Positions 52,539 through 64,000 of a stretch of 64,000 nucleotides of DNA are shown one piece after another. The position numbers and the translations under genes were made by a program. The stretch lies in contig QXJR01000017.1 of assembly GCA_020975725.1 (NCBI GenBank), positions 187,001 to 251,000 on the forward strand, in the 5' to 3' direction. Each line of letters opens with the position of its first letter. Within the stretch, counting starts at the first letter, position 1. Origin of the DNA: Picocystis sp. L7 (lineage: Eukaryota; Chlorophyta; Picocystophyceae; Picocystales; Picocystaceae). The notes beneath the pieces were generated by a model that saw nothing but the letters and a program-made list of their open reading frames with translations, did no database searches and was not told the origin of the DNA.

Positions 52539-55500
52539 TTAGAACCAAGGATGCCAGGTAGGGTCCATGCGGCAGAGCTTTGAAGGGTCTGTTGCATTCT
52601 GGACCAGTTCAATGACTTTTTCCTGGCCATGCTCATGTGAATCTTCAGGGCAACTTCCTGCCTGCGGTAAACAAACCTTGACTCGTTTCCATATGTTGTC
52701 CGCACTGTCACGGACAATCTGGTTCAGACTGCCCTCGGATAAGTCAAAGTCTTGCACCATCGTACGGCGATGTGCCCACGCCATGATTTCATCCCTCAGA
52801 AAGAGATGCAAGAAACTATCAAACCCATCCTTTGCTTGCTGGCAAGCCTCTGCTGCAGATGCAAACGAAGCAAGGAATGTACCCTCGACACCAAATGGTG
52901 TAAAAAATGTCTGCAAGTTCCGTGTGAGCCTGAATGGTACAGACTCATCGTTGGGGATGAGTCCTTGTTCATCGTAAGAAATCTGAAAGTCTACCTGAAA
53001 CAACCTGCCAGTTTTCTTTGAGAAAACAATCCTATGAGGGCTACGACCACCAATTTGAAAACCATAACAGAGAAAATTTGTAATAGCAAGTTGGCTGCAG
53101 AATTGCTTTTTGAAGGTCCACAAGTGATTGCAACTTGGTAGAGTCTTGTAGACAAACTGACTAAATATGTTCTCGCTGATCACTTCTTTGTTGATAGTAG
53201 AAAATGCCTCCAACAAAGCGTCATTTTCATCCAGCAACCTCGTTTTTGCCTCGTTGAATACGGTCTTAAAACGCATAATTGGAGAGTCTGGTTCCCTTCC
53301 ATACCTTCCACAATTGATCTCATAAGCTTCCCCAAATGTCGTAGAAAACTCCTCATCCTCCAACAGCCGCACCTGCGGCCACAAAGGGACAATGACAGGT
53401 GCGTAAAATGCTAGTGATCTCTGCCTAGAATTCTTGCACTGGGTAAGGAAGCCATTTATCATTCGCATGAGCTGCAGCATTCTTTCGTCAGACCGAGCTG
53501 CAATAGAAAGGCTAGTCTGCACAAGAAAATGTTTCAAGCTTCCATCGCTGCCAACAAGACAGACCCTTCTGTTCGAGCTGCCGTGCCTTCTCACTACGTG
53601 CACTGATGGATCAACGCACTCAAGCTTCACCATAGATTCAGAAGCTATTTCGCAGTCACCTAAGTACTGCCCAGGCATTTCAATCTCCATTGGGTGAAGT
53701 TCAAGAAGGGCAGGGCTCTCGTTCTCCAACATCAGTGGACTGCTCACCTTCTGCTCAATGTTGTAGTGGAGAATATGAACCCAAACTTTCAAGCGCCTGA
53801 TCAACTCTTGAACATGAACGGGAAACAAATCCTTTCCAGGATCCAGGGCTTTCAGGAAGGCCTCTCGATAGTGTTCATAAAACTGAGCATGTTTTGAAAC
53901 AGTTTCAGAGCTGAAGCATGCTTTGCAGACCCCAGCGAGTTCTCTCTTCAAAGTTGATGGTACTTCTGAGTCCACCGATGTTGTGTACTTGAAACAGCGC
54001 TGAAGGAGTGCATGCACAACTGCAAGAAGTCTTTCCTCCGGGCTGGGAACAAATCTACTTCCTAGCTCAGATAAAAATACTTCAAGCTCAGATACCAGGC
54101 TGCTATATCTACTCCTGAGATGCTCCATTACCTCCTTGGCATGTTCAAAGGACCCTTGTAAAAGCGATCCCTGCGCATCGGTGCCCTGAGATTGCCCTTT
54201 CTGAGTAGGACTCGCATGTCCGCTATTTCCTTTACCCTGATCTGATTGCCTTTGTACTTGCACGGCTGATTCTCTACGTTCAAGCAGAAAGGCTCGCAGC
54301 GAGTAATACAGGGCCTGGGGGAACATGTGTGAAAGCTGAATAAGAACCGGCTTCACATGCTTTGCTTCGGGCCTTTGCAAACTGTACAGTAATTGAGGGA
54401 TCCAGACAAGCCACACCCATAACGGCAATTCACTATACTTGTCAAACGCCTGACCAACAGAACCATTTTGATTGCTGAAGGACAGCAGTTGCAGTACCCT
54501 CCCAATGGCAGCACCTTTGTTCGAGCTACCATGCCTCACAGCTTGAAGGTAGCAGATCGTACATTGTTCTAAAAACTGCAAGTTTCCAGAATCCTTGTAC
54601 ATGTAGTCGCAGTATTTTGCCCAACTCATCCAACCTTCTGGCAACTGCGTACATAGTCCAACAGAGATGCCAAAAGATTGGTTTGCCGAGTCATTTTCTC
54701 CCATCTTCTCATAAAAGATCCCCTTCAACCTGAAGAGCTCAGCTTTGTGTTGAACTTGAAAGTACTCCAGATTCGAAGTGTTAATGAGGTTTAAACCACT
54801 AACAAGCTCACCGGGCATCTCCAGGTAGGCATTGCATTGCTCCCGAATCTTTACAAATGCTTCCTGTACCTCCATCGTAGAGAAGCCATACATCTTATTT
54901 AGGACGGAAACACAAACTTCACCGTGCATCTGTTTCCTCGCAATACTAGCCAACTTGTTCACACTCCAAGCCTTGTCCCTGTAACCCAGCTGGTGTAGCT
55001 GCGGTGAAACTTCCTGAAACCCATCAAAGGCAGTGATGACATTACCATAGACATGATTTCTCCAATGCATGAGGTTGTTCCACCAGAGTAGATCATCCCA
55101 CTCATTAGGTGTTCTCAATCGCCATGTCTCCATAATATCTTTCAGCTCAGCGTATGACTGCTGCTGGTTTCCTGGTGCTGTGTCCACGAGTACCCTACAA
55201 CTTTCATGGAGCTCTACAAGCTGCTGAAACAGGTGCAGGAGAGGAGTCCTCGAGCATGAAGAAAGGTCTGGCAATTGCCACCACTTGTGCAAAGCCACCT
55301 GCATGCCTTGATTGGCTCTTACTTCTGCATCTTGCATCGAACCATCATTCAGCAAAGTGTATGCCTTCACAATCAAGAATTCCGGACTGTCCTCGAACCC
55401 AACCTTGGGAAGTACCTTATCTTTTAAGACATTCCAAGAGTGGGGAACTTTCCAAAGGCAGTCAAGTAGCAAAGTGCTATGGTCAACACTGTGACCAAAT

Positions 55501-58500
55501 TCTGTTAGCAGCTCCCACTGATTCAGCTGTTTTGCACACTCAATCCATTGCTCCTCCCACAAGCAAACTTCTGCCTTAGGAATGGTGGAAGACTGTACAG
55601 AATCGGATTGGGTGAGAGACTTGAAAAATACAGACTGAGCACGTTCCCAGCGTCCATGTTGCATTAGGCTGAGTCCAAGTTTGGTACTGTTGGATACACA
55701 TTTCTTCTTCCATAGTCCAACCAGCATATCTTTTTCGTCTAAGTGACGATAAAGTTCTGCAAGGCCATCAAAGCACCTAACCTCTTGCGGGAACAGCATC
55801 ACATGTGATTCAAGAAGTGGGATGGCCACATGCCAAGCATTATAAGTTCTACCAAGAAAGCGTATCAATTCACTTGGAATTTTAGGTTGCGGCTGTGATA
55901 GAGATATTCCTTCCAGAAGGGCTTGCACAACGTTAGGGCGCTTGTGTGCCTGTCGGTGGTGATACTCTTTAGAAAGGAGACCAATAATTGGCTTTGCCAG
56001 AGATATCTGCTGCTCTTTGCTAAGTGTAGCCCAGACAATTGGAAAGACAAGGACCCACAGATGATACGCCACTTGGCCATCTATGTGTGCTAACTCTCTC
56101 AAAGGAAAAATCAGGTCCTTCACCCTGTATTGTGAAAGCTCATTTAAAAACAATGAAACTTTCTCTACCACCTCATCCTTGCCAGGGCATATCCCAGACG
56201 ATTCAGCCAAGTACTCCTTCTCTGGTAATTGGGATTCTTTCGTTACTGATCCTCCTGATTTCTCATTTTGTTGGTCATGATCTTCTCGATGAACATCATC
56301 AGCACTGCGAGCCTGATCCTCCTCCAAACATACACCCGGAATCGCTGGAACCTGAGCTGAATTCGGGGCAGCAGAAATTTGCTCGTTTTCTACAAGAATG
56401 GCCAAAAGAAGATCGATCCCTTGCTTGAGCCAAAATCTATCACTCATAGCTTCCCAATCTTGCATGGCCACAATGTAACGAAGACGGAGGTAAAGGTTTT
56501 GTCCAATGCTCTTGTGGTACAAAGCAAAAAACTTCTCCCTGATCGTCGCATCCCTTGCCCGGAGTCCCAACAAAAACAACTGCTCGACCTTTGAGAACAC
56601 TTCCTTTCCAAATGCACTCATTTCGCCATTCTCTTCCTCGCAAAGCAGTAGAATCATCTCCAGGTATATCTTTTCCCATTCATGAGCCACAGCGGAGGTT
56701 GCGCCAGTTCTTTCTAGCTGTGCAAGTCTTTGCAGTAGCAAAATAGTTTCCTTCGGACTGATGCCCCCCGTCCCTGACTGTGCCTGAAGTTGTGCGGCCT
56801 TCATAGTTCTTAAGGAATCTGCTTGAGCTTGCACCCAGCCATCAATAACTCGCAGGACTTCATATAGAATCACACCATCTGATGTACGGTCTGTAATGAT
56901 CAGAACAAGAGATTGCAAAAACACCTTTTTCTGTTCGGACTGCTTCAAAGCAACCTGAGATGCAACACATAGGCACTTTCTGACATTGTACGATGTGGAG
57001 CCAAACTCTCCGCTGTCTGTGCACTTCATTTTTTTGGCTCTCAGCTTTTGAGCCTGAACCCTAGCTTGGTTCGAGTTTCCTGTGGCTGCGTGTTCACGAG
57101 CATACCGATTGGCAGCCATCACAAGTGACTGGTTGAAACGCTCTACAAATGTCAAGTGTTTTTTGCAGAGACATTCAAGTAGTGACAATGCACAAGAAAC
57201 ACCAGGTGTGCTGATTGCCTGAGACCCAGATGCAACTTGTCCAGAAGCTGCATTTGACAAGTATTTTTTCAAGAGCTCGTCTAGCTTTGCATGCAACAGC
57301 TTCGCATCATTGCTGTTTGTAGGGCTACTAGGAGGGTAACTGTCGAACATTGTTGATACTATTTCACAGAAAAGAACACATTCTGGACCCTGCACCATAC
57401 GAAAACAAGGATCAAATACCTGCACAATATGTTTTGAATTCTCCCGTATCAACTGTTTTGGTTGGAATTTGACCAACACGCTTAGAATGTCCAATGCCGC
57501 GGTCAAAGCTGGCGGGTTCTTCTCTGCTTTCTGCTCCAATGCAGGACCCAAAAGTTTGTCCAAGTAAGACAATTTGATCGTCGTTGTAGGCCACATTTCC
57601 ATTGCCTCCTTGAAGATAAGCAATGCAAACTGATAGAGTGCCGAGGAGTCTGTCTCCTTCCCATCACAAGATAGGAATAACATTCGAACAAGAAAGTTAA
57701 CGACCATGTCTTCCATCGGCTTAGTGGGCTGAAAGTCATCCTCCACAGTTTTGGATGCTTCGTCCGGTGCGTCTACTGCCATTGAAACTGCCAGACCACT
57801 TTCATCTATTCTTTGTAGTTTCTGAGGTGTGCCTTGATCAAACTTATCGTCACCGTCCTCATCACGTGGATGTTTTTGTTCTCCCCCGCCTGAGGCATAA
57901 GCAGAACTGGATCCATTCATACTGCTGCACTTTCTCCTCTTCTGTTCCCAGGAAACAACCAAGTGTGCCAAATCAAGAGAGAGCTTCCGATTGTCCTGGG
58001 GACTGTTCTGTGGCAGGCCTAATCTGGATAAAGAGTTGACCATTTGCGGAACGAACTGTGCTCTACATGTATAAAACAGCGAGGCATGCCTCACAACTAG
58101 CTGCCAAATATGCACTAAATGGGGGAGGGAGTGGCCTTCTTCAACCAGGATTTTCTTTGCATACCTGATCCAAATAGGGTGCTTATGGTCTGTTGCAGGC
58201 AGTCTCTTAGGTAAGGCAGGAACAAGTACATCCAAAGCTTCCTTCACGAGGGTCCTTGATTCTGGCTGACAGGTCCTCAGCAAGGCTACCAAAACTTGGA
58301 GGATGATTTTCTCAGGGGCCTGGTACGCATCCAAGAAGTGGCAAACATTCACGAAAGCCCATTGCTTGCAATTGCTATCTTCCCTCTTCAAATGATTCCA
58401 ACCAAACTTAATCAGTTCCTTTCGATGCGACACAAGCTCTTCAGAGGCTTTGCGGATAAGTAGAGTTGCTAGCTGGAGGAGTTCAATCCTTAATGGTTCC

Positions 58501-61500
58501 TCAAAAGATTCTGAAACTTCTTCAGGTGGATCCAGAAGATTAGCCACAATTGATTGCACTGCTACTTCATCAAGAAGTTTCTGCCTGTCCTCTAGTGTGT
58601 CATTCTCAAAAGACCAGCTAAGCATTGGCGCAATAAGTACTGAAGTTGCCGCAGTCAGTTTCTCTTGCTGAATCGGTCTAGCTTCAAACATCGCCAAATA
58701 GTGGTCTAAAACTCTCCTTTTCTCAGACATGGAAAATGTGCTCGGGAGTTCTTCACTAAAAAAAGCCCTCAGGAAGCTGTAGTCCAACTGAGTTCGCACT
58801 GTAAAAATAGAAAGCAAGTGGAAAAGAACAGAAAAATCATCTCTCACCCGTCGAAAGTAGCTTAGAAAGATTTGCGCCAGCCATTTTGGCTCCTTCAGTT
58901 GTGTATTAGAAAGATTCTCCTCCTCCCGCAACCTGAGCTTGAAGTCTTCGGAGTTCCATATAGCAAGGAGTATATTCAGTAGCTGTTTCTGTTTAGGAAG
59001 CCAGTCTGGCAGCAGCTCAACAATCACAGAGACAAGATGGACTCCTTGAAATTCAGGAGAGTACTGAGTAGCTGTTACAGTGGCTGAGTTTCTTCCACTC
59101 TGTTTTGAGTCTTTCGAAGTCCCGTGCTTTTGCATCCCTCCCTGCACAGAGGAAAAGGAAGGCTTGAAAGCTGCATTGATGATCTTGTCTGGGTTTCTAG
59201 AGAGCTCTTCCAGAAGAGGAGCTCCCTCCTTGCTCCGAATAATACTAATAAGTCTAGAGAAGTATGCCGGGTTTGCCATCCTTGCTAAAAAATAGTCAAT
59301 CGACTGGGGAGCATACTTATTCAAGAACTTAGTGAGCGGCTTCCGGAATGGACTGGAAATCTCGCTGTCCAGTCCAGTAACAGGGAGTGCTGCCTCCAGC
59401 TGAATAGTCAAAACAACAAGACCAGGTGAATCCTTTGTCGTTTCAAGAAATTTCACAGCAGCTGGCGGGAGCAGGTGGAAAATGTCTATGATAGCCGCAG
59501 CAACCATATTCTCTTCTCCAGCTTTCCAAGATTTTGGGGCTAAAGCTAGCTTTTCAGGTTCTAACCAGCGTTTCAAATGCTCCAATAGCCTTTCACCAAG
59601 GGTAATGTTGAACCAGTTGGAAAGTAGCTCAAGCAACTTGGATAATCCCCTCAACAGTGGAAGGTTCAGGTTCTTGTAGTGTGCGAGATTAAGAAGTATC
59701 GGTCTTAAAGAGCTCTGCAGAAGCTCCTTGGGAAGGCTTTGAAGCTGAATCACCTTTTGAATTCCCCGAGAAGAAATCTCAACCATCTCTTCTGAATGTG
59801 AAGTTAGATTCTTGAAGAACGATGATATGACTTTCACGCGCATTTCAGCAAAGGGCTCGCCTGCAGAGTGCCACTGAGGAAATGAAAGAACAGCCAATGC
59901 CAGTCTCAAGCACTCCACGCGCAGTCTTGCAAATGTTTGCTGGGATTTACCATTCAGTGCCTTGACCTTGCCTTCCTCTGAATCACAGATCAGCAAGACT
60001 TCTTGCACAATAGAAACGACATCTGGGCTTAGTTCATGTACAACCTGCGGCTGCATGGCAAGAATGAATCTTATGCTAGCCACTATTTGTACTTGCATCT
60101 CAAGTGGACGCTTCCTTAGTGCCCTTGATGATAGGGCTGCTAGTGCCTTTGATGCAGAGTTTTTCAGAAGGTCCGGTGGAGTTACCTGAAACGTTGAAGA
60201 AATGACCATGGTAAGATTTTCAAGGCATTTACGCAGCGTTTGCCCAGTAGAAGGCGAGAAGAGAAGCTTAGACAGGACTTCCACTATATCATGCATGGGT
60301 CCTTCCTTTAGGCAAGCATCAGGCTCCGTAGTAGACTCCCGCACCAAATTGCACAAGGTCTCCTCAGTCTGCTCCACGTGAACAAGCGCACTTTGTGGGA
60401 GGGTGTTTAAGCAATAGCACAAGCAATGGACAATCTTTGGTAGGTCTGGCTTGACAAAGTCCTTTGAGACCTTTCGCATCATGATTCTGAGACCAGCCAC
60501 GCCGCCAATCTTTTGAGACCAAGTGTGACCATAGCAACAGTGCATCAGCAGGGAGAACAGTTCCTTCAATGGCAGAGGAATTGGTTGCATCCCTAAAACA
60601 CCAACATCTGCAGGATGTTCAGAGGGACAATTCCTAGCTTCACACAAAGCATTGATGCTATCGACGAACACTACCAACATTTCCAATCCAAATGAAGATT
60701 GATCGGGCTCTGATCGGCAAATAACCGCGACCAGTGCTTCAATGAAAGAATGCAACTCCAGTGTTTTCAGGGTTGACCGTAATTCAGTGTGCACCTCTGC
60801 TTCTGTGTCTTCGTTTGGCACGTCTAATTGAGAACACTGTAGGTAGTTGGAAGCTGGGAGGCCTATGGAATAAAGAAGTGCAAAGTGTCTGCAGAGATTG
60901 GCGCAATAGTCACCGCATTTTCCCTTCAGCCCGTCATCTGATTCAGCCAGCATCACGTCTTCTATGAGGCGCTGAAACATCTTTCGTTCTGCAATCAGCT
61001 GGTTTTTTGTCTTCACACCAACGTCACTTTTCCCGGGAAGAGAAGGCTGTGTAAGGAGAGATTCTTTCTCTGACAACGCATGCAAGAGGTTTTTCTTTGA
61101 AAACGTGCTAGCATTGGCCCCAGTCCCTCGTACATTCAGCAAGCTAGCTAGACAGATGCACAAGAACCTCTGAGCTTGGCTTTTGTATTGTGTGCTGTAA
61201 AGTATAGGTGGACCCCTTGGATCTTTTTTCTTAATACCTAAGACGGTCTCTGCCAGCCCAATACAGCCATCAAGTGGAACGAGAAAAGAAGTGCTCGGTG
61301 CAAACGTGAGGACTAAGCGAAGGCCATGCTCTGGGCTTTCTTTGCACTCTAAATCAAATGGATCCCGGAGGAACCTCCTGTTTCTCCCTCCTAACTTTCC
61401 TAGCAGTTGTGCTGTCCTTGCACCGAAAGGATAAGGGTGAGGTTTCAAATGCTGCCAAAGGGCCAAGAGAAGCCTACTCTCATATTTTCTCATGACTGGC

Positions 61501-63941
61501 TCCAGAAATTCAGGATTCAGGCTATCAACCCAGAATTCAAGTGTCCTAAGTCCAAGCTGCACTAGTTCCTGTGGCCCCTCTACTGCCAAAACAAGGGGCA
61601 GAATTAACCTTGAAAGATGAGGCAGGAGGGACGAAAGCCGAGCAGGAAGAATGAGGAAAAGCTCAACCAATTGATCTCTAAATCTCACGCCGTGCGGTCC
61701 TTCGAGCAAACCACAAAGTGACTGAATAGTCCCCGGCAACGATGGAATCAACTCACGGTAAAGAGATTCATGCTTCCCCCCTGCAAGGGCCCTGAACATA
61801 GTTCTCAGCACCTGTAAGTACCCCTTGGGATTTTCCACGTCCGTTGCAAAATGTAGGCAGCGTTCCAGAAGTGGTATCAGCTTCAGCTGTACGGAAGAGT
61901 CTGCCTCGGGATACTTTGATACAGCGCCAAAGCAAAGCTGAAAGAGCCTCAAAGTCAAAATTCCCTCTGAGTTGGTCAGATCCTTCAAGGTTTCGAATCT
62001 CGAAGCATTACACAGATATTCCAACAGGTGGTCCACAAGAAACCTTGAGAGCCTCGCATTCTGGAGCAGGTGCATAACTACATTCAAAAGGATTGGCAAT
62101 TTCACAAGCTCTCTGAAAAAGTCGTCGAATCCCAAGTGAAGCATGTCCAAGAAGTTTCTAGGTGTCAGTACTGTAAAAACAGCAAAAAAATGCTCCAAAA
62201 TGTCATTCCCACTGGCTAAAGGATGAAGCTTCCCTACATTGTTCGCGCTTAATGGTTCTGGTGGATCTGCAGGGTTGTTTTCCCCGTCTGTCTCCGCAAA
62301 GATATACAAACACCGTACACCATTGGAAAGAAGAGTAGATGCAGCAAGTACCTCATCATCGGTCATGCTTTGAGGAAGATTAGGAACTGCTGCTGGCGCC
62401 TGCGCTTGCTGACTTTGTACTTGCTGGTGGGCCCTTGCAAAATGAGAGATGCTCCATAGCAAGGTCTTCAACCCCATAACAAGGGTCTTAAGAAGCTGTT
62501 TGCACTCGTGCACCTCCTTCTGGTAGTCTGTGTGACCCTTCGATGGGAGGTTCTTCACCTCCAAATCGCTCTTCTCAGAATTTATTCTGACAAATGATCT
62601 TCTACGCTTCTCGATTAGGTCTGGAACAAGGTAAGAGAGACTGTGAAACTTCATGATGAAGGTGTCCAGAATCCTGCCAAGTAAAGCACGGGCCTCTTTC
62701 TTGCCTGCCGGCTCTTGCCTCTTTGCATAGCTGAGGAAAATCACTTCTACCAGATTGAGCATAAGTCGGATGCATGTCATTTGCACACCAAGAGGTAGCT
62801 GATCATCATGTACATTCCTGGAGAAGATGTATACCACGGCGCTAAGCTGCTTGAGGGTCAGGTCACTTCGAACATGATGGATCAGCTCTGCCAAGAGAGA
62901 ATATGCCAATGGACGGAGGGTATCATAGCAAGCCCGGCCCTTGCCAATCAGAATCTCTTCATTAAGTAGTGTGTCTATGTGGGTAAAGAAGCCGCGACGA
63001 AAGTCAGTAGCGAGAACGTGCCTCGTTGCCACCAGGAGCTCTTTCCTAATGGCAACATTGTCCGGTGTGCTGATCATAAGCTCAATGATGGCTTTAGAAA
63101 TGCTATGTTGATGCGGTTTGATAAGGTCTCCGAAACTGCGCAAGAGGTAAGTGAGGAATGAGACGGTCTTGATCTGTGCCCCTTTCATATCGGTAAATAC
63201 CTGCTTCAGTTGTCCTTGGGGGCATTCCTTGGGGCCTTGAGAAGAGATGCACTGGATCATCAGGGGAAGGAGGAGCTGTATGTTCGTTTGGATGTACTGT
63301 GGGTATAGCTGAAACAGGAACATCACAATCAGCGGGCACTCGGTGATCACCTTAAAGCTCCTTGTGCTTGGGACCAATTCAGCCGGAGACGTAGTGCTTT
63401 TGTGCATGCTCATGCTCTTTCCACCAACTACCTTCTTCTTGTCGTCAAAATACATACGAGTTGTTTCCTTAAATCCACGGTAAACCTTGGAAAAAAATCG
63501 TCAGCACGAATTCGGTCCTGGTGAGTCCAAAAGGGACGTTCCTCTCTTGCCCCATGCTGGAACTTACCTTCGCCACGAAATCCAAAAACGGCCGGACTTC
63601 AGACTCAAGAGAAGGTCGGAAGTTCTTGTGTAGATCGAAAATGATCCTCAGACTGATCATGGCATTGTCCTCATTGTCCGCTTCCAGAGTGCCCAAGCAA
63701 ATTTTCATGAGATCGTGGGAGAATGGCCGGATCACCTCGTTGTGTGGCAGCCGGTTGAGGATCTCCAGCACGGTGTTCCTCAGCTTGTGCTCGTCTCCAT
63801 CCTTGAACTGGGGCTTCGTGCCTGCCAGCACCCTGCGGAACGCAGGAAAAAAAGCCTTTAGGAAGTTCAGGTACTCGGAGGTGTGCACGATCTCGATCGA
63901 GTCTCTCAGCTCGGTGGCCAGCTGCAACTTCTCGGTCGTTC
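52539..63941 (-). CDS. TRRAP: TRRAP/Tra1, pseudokinase scaffold of SAGA and NuA4 (5' end outside window)
   Basis: Giant PIKK-family protein that binds activators and anchors histone acetyltransferase complexes. The exon seen as 63941-63568 (TTEKLQLATELRDSIEIV ... FLDFVAK) is joined across an 82-bp intron (GTAAGT to TCCAAG) to one 10.9-kb exon, 63485-52539, beginning VYRGFKETTRMYFDD. That junction matches the animal sequence VYKEL...RYF. HEAT repeats fill most of it; the FAT region follows (TYNAWHVAIPLLESHV, MHWRNHVYGNVI). The kinase-like domain lacks normal catalytic motifs, as in all TRRAPs (GGRSPHRIVFSKKTGRLFQV). The FATC end is CRMDPTWHPWF. A CCCTTAG acceptor before 63941 shows a further upstream exon, at or beyond the window edge. 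More than 3,770 residues. Confidence 0.97.
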
Positions 63942-64000
63942 CTAAGGGAATGGAGCGTTTCGTGGAGTCAGCGACCGAATCTTGCCACCTTGGGCCGCCG

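Noticed and set aside
1-64000. Bacterial features (operons, ribosome-binding sites, CRISPR arrays, integrons)
   Set aside because: The window is eukaryotic: spliced genes, plastid and mitochondrial targeting, and no direct-repeat arrays with unique spacers.

Overview
This is nuclear DNA of a photosynthetic eukaryote, most likely a green alga. The evidence is a plastid-type class I fructose-bisphosphate aldolase with a transit peptide, a plant-type TOM22/TOM9, a plant-type peroxisomal multifunctional beta-oxidation protein, a plant-type peroxisomal NAD carrier and a plant-type organellar threonyl-tRNA synthetase. Genes are dense, on both strands, and mostly have one short GT-AG intron close to the start codon. 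Species cannot be named from sequence alone.

Layout, left to right. A TYW1 gene enters from the left edge (+) and meets an unrecognised multipass membrane protein (-). A GC-rich divergent promoter region follows, holding a large inverted repeat. Then come two small mitochondrial genes hidden among longer meaningless frames (TOM22-like and SDHAF3/ACN9, +), and three minus-strand genes: prolyl 4-hydroxylase, a HAD phosphatase and plastid aldolase. From 13263 to 20889 lies an apparently whole, very young Ty3/gypsy-type LTR retrotransposon. Its Pol carries a cytosine DNA methyltransferase domain between RNase H and integrase. Beyond it are the PP2A scaffold subunit A (+), the peroxisomal multifunctional protein (+), a 4.8 kb AT-rich stretch, the peroxisomal NAD carrier (-), kinesin-13 (-), organellar ThrRS (-, with one apparent frameshift in a homopolymer), a TLDc protein with an N-myristoylation signal (+), ribosomal protein L10 with a 10-nt first exon (-) and beta-COP (+). 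A 4 kb AT-rich stretch with two decayed Fanzor (eukaryotic TnpB) nucleases follows. A giant TRRAP/Tra1 gene (-) runs off the right edge.

Three genome-level patterns stand out. Introns sit almost only at the 5' ends of genes, which fits reverse-transcriptase-mediated intron loss. Promoters and first exons are GC-rich, while gene bodies and 3' ends are much less so. Several long gene-free stretches are AT-rich and hold transposon fossils. Functionally the genes are mostly housekeeping (translation, vesicle coat, chromatin, phosphatase scaffold, peroxisome, mitochondrial import and assembly). The strongest candidate for an unusual system is the methyltransferase-bearing retrotransposon, followed by the Fanzor relics.
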